The notes under the pieces: generated by a model
Seen by the model: the letters and a program-made list of their open reading frames with translations, nothing else
What the model was told of the DNA's origin: nothing
The model's database searches: none
Shown: in pieces, positions 25,704-33,876 of the stretch
Layout of the letters: each line of letters opens with the position of its first letter
Numbering within the stretch: position 1 is the stretch's first letter
Position numbers and translations under genes: made by a program
Source: Desulfovibrionaceae bacterium
Lineage (GTDB): Bacteria; Desulfobacterota; Desulfovibrionia; Desulfovibrionales; Desulfovibrionaceae
Direction: 5' to 3'
NCBI GenBank assembly: GCA_017454005.1
Contig: JAFTDU010000043.1
Coordinates: 1-41,707, forward strand
DNA: 41,707 nucleotides

Positions 25704-26354
25704 TTTATACACGCTTTTGATTTTATTAAATATCTCATATTTACAATTATACCTTAAATAAAATATTGCTTAAAATATTTTAAATTAATTTTTTATCTTT
25801 TTACATATAATAATTATGTAATATAACTTTGTAAAAAAAATATGATTTGTTAAACAATTGTTGTAGATCTCAATGATGATAAAGTTTTTTATATTTTACG
25901 TTTTGAAACACATGATAGTTATCTCTATATCCATCAATATTATTATCAATAATAATATTGATAGATCATGATAAATTTTTTTTGCTTCATCTTTATACCA
26001 AAAGTATCAAGAATAATATTAAACTCTAGGAAAGTATATATCTTTAATTGATATGCATCGAATATGATGTAACTTACTTTGTAGGAGAATGTAAAGCTTA
26101 TAATAAAATTAATCTTCTTATAATATATAAAATATTAGCTTAATGAAAAAAGATTTAGCATAATAACTACAATATTTATACGCGCCTAATATACTTACTA
26201 TCTATATTTTTGCATCGCAAAATTTATTTTTTAACATAGATAAGTAATTTTCTAATAAGATCTCTTCTTGATTTAACTCTTGCAGATAACTTTTTCTTGT
26301 TTTAAGTACAGTGCTTGGTAAAAACTTTTAAGCTCATAGAGCGTTGTTTCAATT
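25704..26354. other. AT-rich spacer with a perfect 12-bp inverted repeat
   Basis: No gene is recognised. ATCAATATTATT (25933-25944) and AATAATATTGAT (25951-25962) are exact complements around a 6-nt loop. The stem is entirely A/T-rich apart from one G-C pair at each end. A T-run follows at about 25975-25982. It might end a plus-strand transcript or be chance in such AT-rich DNA. Confidence 0.4.
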
Positions 26355-28064
26355 TTAAAAATCTGCAACTAAAGGACCTTTTTTCTTTTGCCAAAGCGCT
26401 ACGCGAGCCTTCACTTCTTCTTCCAACTTGGGTAGTTCTTTATATAAATTTAGATAGGCATCTAGGCGTTCAGTATAGTGGGAAGCAAGTAAACGGTGGC
26501 GGCGGACATAATCATAGGCTTGAGCAGCAGTTTCGTGACGACGTTCAGGATTTTCGATTAAGAAGCTTAGGACTTTCATAAATTCTAGGGGACTATTGTA
26601 GATAAAACCTGTGCGCCCATCACGGATGCTTTGTGCATAGACAGTTGGCGAAGCAATAGCAACGCAGCCGTGACCCGCAGCTTCGATAAATTTAAGATCT
26701 GATTTCATGCGGTTTATGGGGGTGTCGCCTAGAGGGAGGAGGGCAATGTCTGAACTATGCAGGATCTTTGTGTATTCTTCGTAAGGGATAATATAATTAT
26801 CTGATCTGCCCACAAATTCTTTGGCTTCGGTGTCAAGGGCCTTAAAGAAATCAAGATCCCAAATGACCTTTACCCTGACCTTGTTGCCATAGCGTCTTAG
26901 GACTACATTTAAGGGATCGATAATGCTTTGCCAATCTGCTTGCCGATTGAGAGCGCCAAAGAACAGTGTGACAGGATAAGTAGATGTGTAGTCTTTTTCT
27001 TTAGGCAAGGTGCGCAAGTGGTTTTTAAAGAGCAGCACATGGGGATTGAAGTTGCGTACAAAATCAGCTAGGGGTTCTGTGGATACTTGCACAGCATGGG
27101 ATGCTAAGAATTCTATGCCACGTGAGAGCGCAAAAGCTGTATCCCAGATGTGGGGATTGTCATCCATTTCATAGACTAAGAGATATCCAGCATCGCGAAT
27201 TGATTTTAAAAAGGGCTCAGCCCATGGGGAATCGCGAAAAAGGAGTCGTTGGAAGATTACGGCTTTGGGTTGAGCTACAGTTTCAAGAACGATTTTGTCG
27301 TTGCGGAAGAGTTCTTTATAGACGACCCCAAGGGAAGATTGAATAAAGGTATTGGGTTCAGTCAATCTAACTCTTGATGTGATCATCTCACCGATGATCG
27401 TGCGGAGGATAAATCTCTGAGGAGGTTGGCTTAGGCATGTCCGCACAAGAAAGCGCTTTGCAAAGATATTGCTGTAGATGGCAAGCTTTTGATTTTGGCA
27501 GAAGTTTACGTAGGCTTTGGTTAAGTCAGCAAAAGCTTCGTCTTTGGGAAAATCTTTGAGATCCGTAATTTCTGCTAAAATTAGATCTACATGTAAGTTA
27601 AGACTAGGTAGTGCATCTACTAGGCTTTTTAAGGGAAAGGCTATCTCTTGGTTTTGACCTTGTAAGAGAGCCAAAAAATGCTGTACATAGATGGGGTTCT
27701 CTAGCACAAAGAGTACTTGGCCTGTGGGACTTAATTTTTTAAGGATGCGGGGTAAAAGTCTTTGCCAGGCATCTAGGTCAAGACGGGCTGCGTGAATGAG
27801 TAAACAATCAATGGGCCCCACAATGCCAAGACGTGGGAGATCAAGATCTTCTAAAGCGCCGCCATAGACCTGATCCAATTGTTTTTGAGCTAAAGTTAGG
27901 AGCTCTGCCCGTGGCTCAAAGCCAATGTAGTGGGCGTTAGGGTTTAAGCACTTAAATTCTTGGCCTAAGCTGCCGTCGCCGCAGCCTAGTTCAACTATAT
28001 GGTTGGCAGAAGGTGGCAAGTAATCGAGAAGTTTCAAGTTCTGGGTGCTAGCGAAGGTAGACAT
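26355..28064 (-). CDS. Methyltransferase-glycosyltransferase fusion protein
   Basis: The 569-residue product joins two enzymes. Residues 1 to about 170 form a class I SAM-dependent methyltransferase with motif I VELGCGDGSLG (24-34). From about residue 230 to 540 there is a GT4-type glycosyltransferase: a first Rossmann part (KAVIFQRLLFRDSPW...YLLVYEMDDNPHIW), then HSSDIALLPLGDTPINRMKS and the donor-site region KFIEAAGHGCVAIASPTVYA. The C-terminus is a charged helix. Such fusions usually modify surface polysaccharide or glycoproteins. No membrane segment is seen, so it is cytosolic. AAGGATC lies upstream of the ATG. It stands alone on this strand, with an RmlC-type epimerase gene 12 kb away. 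Confidence 0.82.
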   Translation of the reverse strand: MSTFASTQNLKLLDYLPPSANHIVELGCGDGSLGQEFKCLNPNAHYIGFEPRAELLTLAQKQLDQVYGGALEDLDLPRLGIVGPIDCLLIHAARLDLDAWQRLLPRILKKLSPTGQVLFVLENPIYVQHFLALLQGQNQEIAFPLKSLVDALPSLNLHVDLILAEITDLKDFPKDEAFADLTKAYVNFCQNQKLAIYSNIFAKRFLVRTCLSQPPQRFILRTIIGEMITSRVRLTEPNTFIQSSLGVVYKELFRNDKIVLETVAQPKAVIFQRLLFRDSPWAEPFLKSIRDAGYLLVYEMDDNPHIWDTAFALSRGIEFLASHAVQVSTEPLADFVRNFNPHVLLFKNHLRTLPKEKDYTSTYPVTLFFGALNRQADWQSIIDPLNVVLRRYGNKVRVKVIWDLDFFKALDTEAKEFVGRSDNYIIPYEEYTKILHSSDIALLPLGDTPINRMKSDLKFIEAAGHGCVAIASPTVYAQSIRDGRTGFIYNSPLEFMKVLSFLIENPERRHETAAQAYDYVRRHRLLASHYTERLDAYLNLYKELPKLEEEVKARVALWQKKKGPLVADF

Positions 28065-28153
28065 GCGTGAATATGATCCTTAAAGAAATATAATAGGATA
28101 ATAAAAGATGATGCTGAAGATTAGCTTAAGCGAGACTTAAAAGTATTATAGAC

Positions 28154-28200
28154 AAGCTAGAGCTTAATATTTTAAGAGTCTAGCTTTTTTAAGTTATAGC
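28154..28200 (+). terminator. Strong U-tailed hairpin with no parent gene in sight
   Basis: AAGCTAGA (28154-28161) pairs exactly with TCTAGCTT (28189-28196), and the inner CTTAA/TTAAG extends the stem across a small internal loop. A T-run follows on the plus strand. No plus-strand gene ends nearby; the only adjacent gene is the minus-strand fusion starting at 28064. It may end a small RNA or an antisense transcript, or form part of the 5' leader of the minus-strand gene. Confidence 0.6.
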
Positions 28201-28560
28201 TTTTCAAATTTACGTCCAATTTATTTGATAGCCCAAAAATTGTTTGCCAAGAGGTTATAATTGACTTGTAATGAACTTATCATTAACTTTTTAGCTTTAA
28301 AATATTATATTTAATGTTATATTTTTTATGATAATGAGCGTTTCAAAGTATATATTGTGCAAAATTTTTTTGCTTTATGCATTTAGTGTATGAGTGCTCT
28401 CAATCTTAATAGACCATATGATTATTTTTAAAGAATATTTTTTTTAATATTACTATTACTATGAGCAAGAAAGAGTTTTTTGTAACTACACAAGGAACAA
28501 AATAGTTATAAAATTGTTATAAAATAGTTTTTAGGCATTATGTTATGTTATGTTATTAGA

Positions 28561-28616
28561 AATTTAGTGACTAGCTTATTATGGTATAAGTTGTCGCAAG
28601 ACAATCACTAAATTTA
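28561..28616. ncRNA. Candidate three-way-junction RNA element
   Basis: An exact 11-bp outer stem, AAATTTAGTGA (28561-28571) with TCACTAAATTT (28606-28616), encloses two adjoining hairpins: CTTAT/ATAAG (28576-28580, 28587-28591; 6-nt loop) and TTGTC/GACAA (28592-28596, 28601-28605) closed by a GCAA tetraloop. Only CTAG is left unpaired at the junction. The GNRA-type loop appears only if the plus strand is transcribed. No known RNA family was recognised, and it lacks hammerhead core bases. Confidence 0.4.
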
Positions 28617-28791
28617 TAAGTTGTTATTTTTCCTATTTAGTTTAAATAATAGAAGATAATTTGTGTGCTTAAAAGGCTTGTGACTTACTTATATTGAGTA
28701 TTCTCACAAGATTTAGTTGATTGCTATAAATAATCTTGTGTAAATATTGATTTTGCATTTGATGTACCACATGCAAAATGTAAAATGAAAT

Positions 28792-28833
28792 ATGTAACAT
28801 GTAACATGTAACATGTAATATGTAATATGTAAT
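28792..28833. repeat. Six tandem 7-bp repeats
   Basis: ATGTAAC occurs three times (28792-28812), followed by ATGTAAT three times (28813-28833), with further imperfect copies on both sides. The switch of one base between the two halves suggests two rounds of slippage. Confidence 0.85.
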
Positions 28834-28958
28834 ATGGCTAATATGTAATATCTATAAGATGTAAGATGCAGTATATAAGTATATATAAAATGATGTAACA
28901 TATGTAATTGATTCATTATAATAATTACACATGGTACAAAAGTCATATAGTATAGCAA

Positions 28959-29014
28959 TAATATAGTAATATAGTAATATAGTAATATAGTAATATAGTA
29001 ATATAGTAATATAA
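28959..29014. repeat. Seven tandem 8-bp repeats
   Basis: TAATATAG is repeated six times without change from 28959 to 29006, followed by one copy with a final mismatch to 29014. Spacing is exact and there are no unique spacers, so this is a simple microsatellite and not a CRISPR array. Copy number is likely to vary. Confidence 0.9.
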
Positions 29015-29638
29015 AGTATTTAATACTTATATCTTATCTGTGTTTTGTTAAAGCACATAGCTTTGCAGTTTTTACATATGTCACAATATTTTCACAGTAA
29101 TTGCAAAGTATTGGCAGAATGTAATCTGTATAGTGATCTTAAAGTATGGTCTATTATGTAACATATATTAAGCATTTTTTATAATAATATATTTAGTTAC
29201 TATATGTGGAATTAATTATTCATATAGATCACGAGTTTTAAATTTTAAGATGTATAACTATGAAGATTAAAATTTCTATGCTATCTTTTAAGCAAGCTAA
29301 GTACTTCTATTGCGGTTTAGAAGTATTTTAGAACTATTTTTTAATTCGAGTTTACATGCAAAGAGTTTAGGTAGTATTTGCAAAAAAATATTAACAAGAT
29401 ATGTAGCGCAGTTTCTGAGTTTTAGTTTTGCAAATAAAAGAGATCTATCTTTAATTTATTTGCAGCTACATCAACTAAGTGCAAGATCAATCTCTTTGAG
29501 CTATAGAGATATGTATCTCAAAGCCAAAGCGTTTTATTGATTTACTATAGCCAAGGCAATGAGCTTTTTTTGGTGTTTGGCCTTAGAGTCAGCAGTTTGG
29601 CCTTGACAGGCTCAAGTTGTCTGCTTAATTTTCAAGTC

Positions 29639-29797
29639 TTAAGCCTTGCCTGTACATTTTTGCAACAAGTTCAGGCAGAATTGCGGCATGTGTCTTGGTT
29701 TTTCATGCTTTGTGCCACCTTTGGCATACATTATGCAAGAACGCACGTGGCAGGATCTCTGCACCTTTTGACTTTTGGCCTTAATTTTTTTTACCAT
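29639..29797 (-). CDS. Possible small basic, cysteine-containing protein
   Basis: A 52-codon frame on the minus strand begins MVKKIKAKSQKVQRSCHVRS and contains YAKGGTKHEKPRHMPQF and four Cys residues. It lies in a less AT-rich island inside a long spacer. There is no ribosome binding site, the product is not recognised, and the opposite strand is also open here, so it may equally be decayed or chance. Confidence 0.2.
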   Translation of the reverse strand: MVKKIKAKSQKVQRSCHVRSCIMYAKGGTKHEKPRHMPQFCLNLLQKCTGKA

Positions 29798-30835
29798 ATT
29801 TTTCTGTGGTAAACAATTATTGCAGAGAGTCTGTGCCTAAGTTGTTAGGATTGCTATAAGTGCTAGAGCTTACGTTGTGAGTCGGTGCAAGTGTTAAGCC
29901 ATAAAATTTAGAAAAAATCTTAAAAAAATTAAAATAAAATTTATATTCCTAAGCAACTACGTGAGCGCAAAAAACTCTCCTAAAGATGCTGTAAAAAAGA
30001 TGTCACATGCTGTTTTTTGCTTGAACACTTGTTAGCAGCATGAGACTTAAGATAATATAGATGCACGTAAGTATAAAATTGCAACAAGATATGTATAATC
30101 TAATATAGAGATTTGAGTATTCTTTGCTTTTGTAAAGTTTTTGTAAAGTAGCTAAATCAAGAATCTAGCTACATTATCATAAATAATAAAATAAGATGCG
30201 ATAAAACAAAATAATATCACGCAAGATGATCTAAGATTTATGAAAATTATATTAGATAATAAAAGTTATGCTAAGAATAGATAGTGCAAGGCATTTAATT
30301 TTGCGCAAGCTTAATTATATAAGTGTCTAAAAATAAGTATGTCGTTGGTCTGAATCTATTTGATTATGGAGTATATTTATTTAGTGTTTTTAAGATATGA
30401 GTTTTACATTTTTTTCAACTTTTTTATTGCTAAAGTACTTATATCTAAAGATTATTATATCTATATCAATATGCATAAATTTATATATTAAGTATAAATA
30501 TCCAGAAATATGCATAGATATACAAAGATGTACGTAAATATATATAGATAAATGTGGTTCAAAATAAAACGCTTCAAACATATATTACATTTCGCTAAAA
30601 TGTTTGAACGCCGCTATGTAAGAGCTAACAATATCTTGAATCTTTTTGGCTCTGCCAATAAAAAGTAGCTGCGAAATGTAAGAAAATACATGAAACACAT
30701 AAAACGCACGAAACGCATACAAAAGATGCAAGTAATAGTCTGAAAAGATTTCCATAAGAATACATAAGTATTGCATCTAAGTTTAATCTTAAATCAATAA
30801 GTATTAAAATTAACAACAATATTAGTAAGGTCTTT

Positions 30836-31132
30836 ATGTCAGAAGAGAAAACTGAAAAAGCTAATTCTACCCAAGAAGATAAGCGGGTTGCGGTGCGCAA
30901 GGTGAACAAGCGGGTGCCTTCAAGTTACGCAAATGTCTTTCAAACAAGAACCATCGACAACATGATCTGCGTCTCTTATGGGGTCAGCTACCCTGAAAAT
31001 ATCGCCTCTGAGACCTGTGTCACAGTAGATTTAGAGCGGCGGATCATCATGTCACCTGAAGCTGCAAGAAGGTTAGCGCAAGCCTTAAATCGTTTACTTG
31101 CAGTAAAAAAAGAGGGTGGCGAGGCTCACTAG
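30836..31132 (+). CDS. DUF3467-like small protein
   Basis: The 98-residue product has a charged, Lys/Glu-rich first 25 residues. A compact domain of the DUF3467 type follows: YANVFQTRTIDNMICVSYG, then VTVDLERRIIMSPEAARRLA and QALNRLLAVKK. In this family the RIIMSP segment and the following helix are typical; the molecular role is not established. Its ATG at 30836 has only a weak GTAAGG run upstream. It lies 225 bp before the type I exporter gene on the same strand, so joint transcription is possible, but the structured leader between them suggests separate control of the exporter. Confidence 0.7.
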   Translation: MSEEKTEKANSTQEDKRVAVRKVNKRVPSSYANVFQTRTIDNMICVSYGVSYPENIASETCVTVDLERRIIMSPEAARRLAQALNRLLAVKKEGGEAH

Positions 31133-31264
31133 TTTTCCTTTGCTTGGGGATTCTTTCTTTCTGCGCTATATGACATATGATTGCGGAAGAATCGTGCATA
31201 TATTTATGTAGACCACAGTGTTTATTTTTTGCAAAGTGTTAGCGTCAAAGTTGTTTCTTTTTTT

Positions 31265-31328
31265 TTGCCCAATTCTTGTAAAGAATCTAGTTGCAAGATT
31301 GGGCAATTTCCTACTGCAGCAGGAAATT
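31265..31328 (+). promoter_or_regulatory. Two overlapping stem-loops in the leader of the secretion operon
   Basis: TTGCCCAATTCTTG (31265-31278) pairs with CAAGATTGGGCAA (31294-31306), with one bulge. AATTTCCT (31305-31312) pairs exactly with AGGAAATT (31321-31328). The stems share two bases, so they must abut or compete. CTGCAG occurs at 31314-31319 and 31331-31336. The exporter ribosome binding site AAGGAG begins at 31349. The arrangement could sense a ligand or protein, or act as a stability element; no known riboswitch was recognised. Confidence 0.55.
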
Positions 31329-31359
31329 GTCTGCAGGCGTTATTGCGGAAGGAGTCATG

Positions 31360-33876
31360 ATGTATCCAGCGTCCGTCATTCCATGCTTGGTATTAGCAGC
31401 TAGGATCTGCAAGCTGCCTATACCCTCAAGTATTGCTATGCCGCCCGAAGGTTTATCGGAGCAAGCGCTAGCGGAGTGTGCGGATCGTTTGGGGTTAAGT
31501 GTCAACACCGTACGCAAAGAGACTCTTGAAGAGATCTCAAGTCGTCCCTTAAAGGGGCCTATTGCTCTACCACTTAAGGATGGTAGAGCGGTGTTGTTTG
31601 TGGGGCGTGTCAAGGAAAAGCCTGTAGCCTCGATCATTGACCCCATGGCTCAACCCATTAAGCAGATGAATATGCCCTTTGCGGATCTCAATCAAATGTG
31701 GACAGGTGAATCAATCTTGATTTCACCCAGGCTCTTAGCCCACAGGCATGTCCATGCACTAGTTAGTATTGCCCGCAACTATGGTAAAGATTTATCTGCT
31801 GAAGATCTAATTCACACCTATGTCTTAGAGGGTCGGGAACCAGATCCCAGTCTCTTTATGCGCATGATTGGTGATCAAGGTTTAGAAGGACATACGGCGC
31901 GTGCTGGTCTTGATGAACTTGCGCAAATGCCAGCTGGGCTACCTTTTTTACTGCACTGTGAGAAGGGGGGCTTACTTGTCTTATGGCAGATGGAGGGCGA
32001 TCTCTTAGAGGTTGAGAATCCTGATCGACCCCATTTGGGGCGTATTCAGGTTCAGAGAAGCGAAGTCGAGCCTTTGCTTGATGGTGAGGTCACCTTTATC
32101 AAGTCCAAGACCCAAGGTGTGCCAAGTCTTGTGGCAGGGCCTAAGAAATTTGGTTTGAGTTTCTTTGTCAATGAGTTGCGGCATATGTTCGCCAACATGG
32201 GCGAAGTTGGTGTCGCCGCTGTGGCGATCCAAATTTTAGCCTTGGCAACCCCGCTCTTCTTTCAAGTAATCATCGATAAGGTTGTAACCCACCATGCGGA
32301 GTTAACTTTGCATGTGTTGGGTATTGGCATGTTAGCAGCCATTGCCTTTGAGGCCTTATTTGGTTGGTTGCGCAGCTATCTCTTGCTCTATGTGACCAGT
32401 GTCATTGATTTACGTTTGTCGATCAAGACCTTTGAGCATTTGGCAAGTTTAGCCTTGCCGTTTTTTGAGAAAACGCCAGCTGGCGTGATTATCAAGCACA
32501 TGCAGCAGCCTGAGAAGATCCGTGAGTTTTTAACAGGTCGTGTCTTTGGTGCCATCTTAGACTGTATTTCCTTGATTGTTGTCTTGCCCATATTGTTCGC
32601 CTATAGTTGGCGACTAACAGGTATTGTGCTTTTATTTTCTGGTCTTACAGCCCTTGTAATCTTTTTAGCCATGGGGCCATTTAGGCGAAGGCTGCAGGAT
32701 CTCTATGCCACAGATGGCGAACGGCAGGCCTTCTTAGTTGAAAATATCAGGGCCATGCCAACCGTGAAATCCTTGTCTCTAGAAGAATTGCAGCGCAAGG
32801 GTTGGGATAATAGGACTGCAGTTGCCACAGGTATGCGTTTTCGCGTTGGCAAGATGGGCATAAGCATCAATGCCTTTATTCATATTATCCAGCAGAGCAT
32901 GATGCTCTTTATTTTGTGGTGGGGCGTCTATCAAGTCTTTGATAATGTCTTAACTGTTGGTGCTTTGGTTGCCTTTAATATGTATGCCCAAAGGGTCAGC
33001 GGTCCCCTTGTGCAGTTATCTGGTTTAATCCAACAGTATCAAGAAACAAGTGTATCGTTAAATATGCTTGGGAAGATCATGGATGAGACCCAAGAGACAG
33101 GTGGGGTGCGGGGTATTTTACCACCCATTAAAGGCGCCATTAAGTGTAAAGACTTGACATTTAGGTATAATAAAGATGGGGCCCCAGCTTTAGCCAATAT
33201 TAATTTTGAGATTCCAGCAGGCAGTGTCTTGGGGATTGTGGGCCGTTCTGGATCCGGGAAAAGTACCTTAACGCGTTTAATTCAGCGCATTCAACCCATG
33301 CAAGAGGGCGATATTTGGATTGATGGGCATAATATCCGCGATATTGATATGATTCATTTGCGCAGATCAATTGGGGTTGTCTTACAAGAGAACTTTCTCT
33401 TTAGGGGACGCGTGCGCGATAATATTGCCGTGACTAAACCTACTGCGACTTTAGAAGAGATTCAGCATGCGGCCAAAATGGCTGCAGCCCATGATTTCAT
33501 TGAAAAGTTGCCCCAAGGCTATGATACCTTCTTAGATGAAGGTGGTTCAAATCTTTCAGGTGGGCAGAGGCAGCGTTTAGCCATTGCCAGAGCCCTCTTA
33601 ACCGATCCCAAGATGATGATCTTTGATGAGGCGACCAGTGCTCTTGATCCTGAGAGTGAAGCTGAGATTCAGGAGAATATTAAAAGCATTTCAATTGGGC
33701 GTACCATGATCATTGTGAGTCACCGCTTGTCCATGTTGCGCCATGCTAATCTCATTTTGGTTTTAGAAAATGGTCGGCTTGTGGGCTTAGGGCCCCATGA
33801 TGATGTCTATGCCAACTGTGCGCAATATCGTACCTTGTGGGATAAGCAGAACAAGGTGCTGGAGGGCGCAGTATGA
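31360..33876 (+). CDS. Type I secretion ABC exporter (HlyB/LssB type) with two C39-like domains
   Basis: The exporter supplies ATP-driven, one-step secretion with a HlyD adaptor and TolC channel. AAGGAG at 31349-31354 fits the ATG at 31360 (838 residues) slightly better than that at 31357. Two successive N-terminal C39-like units are visible, about residues 4-124 and 131-250; most relatives have one. The first keeps Cys9 and Asp94, but neither has the catalytic His, so neither should cleave a leader. The six-helix membrane domain spans about 275-560. The ATPase has Walker A GRSGSGKST (Lys634), signature LSGGQ (732-736), Walker B MMIFDEATSALD (Asp756, Glu757) and His788. The stop overlaps the next start (ATGA). 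Confidence 0.93.
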   Translation: MYPASVIPCLVLAARICKLPIPSSIAMPPEGLSEQALAECADRLGLSVNTVRKETLEEISSRPLKGPIALPLKDGRAVLFVGRVKEKPVASIIDPMAQPIKQMNMPFADLNQMWTGESILISPRLLAHRHVHALVSIARNYGKDLSAEDLIHTYVLEGREPDPSLFMRMIGDQGLEGHTARAGLDELAQMPAGLPFLLHCEKGGLLVLWQMEGDLLEVENPDRPHLGRIQVQRSEVEPLLDGEVTFIKSKTQGVPSLVAGPKKFGLSFFVNELRHMFANMGEVGVAAVAIQILALATPLFFQVIIDKVVTHHAELTLHVLGIGMLAAIAFEALFGWLRSYLLLYVTSVIDLRLSIKTFEHLASLALPFFEKTPAGVIIKHMQQPEKIREFLTGRVFGAILDCISLIVVLPILFAYSWRLTGIVLLFSGLTALVIFLAMGPFRRRLQDLYATDGERQAFLVENIRAMPTVKSLSLEELQRKGWDNRTAVATGMRFRVGKMGISINAFIHIIQQSMMLFILWWGVYQVFDNVLTVGALVAFNMYAQRVSGPLVQLSGLIQQYQETSVSLNMLGKIMDETQETGGVRGILPPIKGAIKCKDLTFRYNKDGAPALANINFEIPAGSVLGIVGRSGSGKSTLTRLIQRIQPMQEGDIWIDGHNIRDIDMIHLRRSIGVVLQENFLFRGRVRDNIAVTKPTATLEEIQHAAKMAAAHDFIEKLPQGYDTFLDEGGSNLSGGQRQRLAIARALLTDPKMMIFDEATSALDPESEAEIQENIKSISIGRTMIIVSHRLSMLRHANLILVLENGRLVGLGPHDDVYANCAQYRTLWDKQNKVLEGAV

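Larger units (their letters stand above)
28065..30835. other. 2.7-kb AT-rich region without a convincing gene
   Basis: The region is largely non-coding. It holds a U-tailed hairpin (28154-28200), a three-way-junction-like inverted repeat (28561-28616), a further 9-bp stem-loop (CACAAGATT/AATCTTGTG, 28705-28740) and two tandem repeats, listed separately. The segment 29540-29820 is clearly less AT-rich and may be decayed coding DNA. Plus-strand frames at 29310-29540 and 29537-29812 are hydrophobic, lack ribosome binding sites and are not believed. Confidence 0.5.

Noticed and set aside
28561..28616. Three-way junction as a hammerhead ribozyme
   Set aside because: The junction lacks the conserved CUGAUGA and GAAA core segments; only the overall shape is similar.
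28792..29014. Tandem repeats as a possible CRISPR array
   Set aside because: The 7- and 8-bp units are contiguous with no unique spacers and no cas genes are present.
29310..29812. Two consecutive plus-strand frames of 76 and 91 codons
   Set aside because: The first starts at TTG, neither has a ribosome binding site, and the products are hydrophobic low-information sequences in AT-rich DNA.
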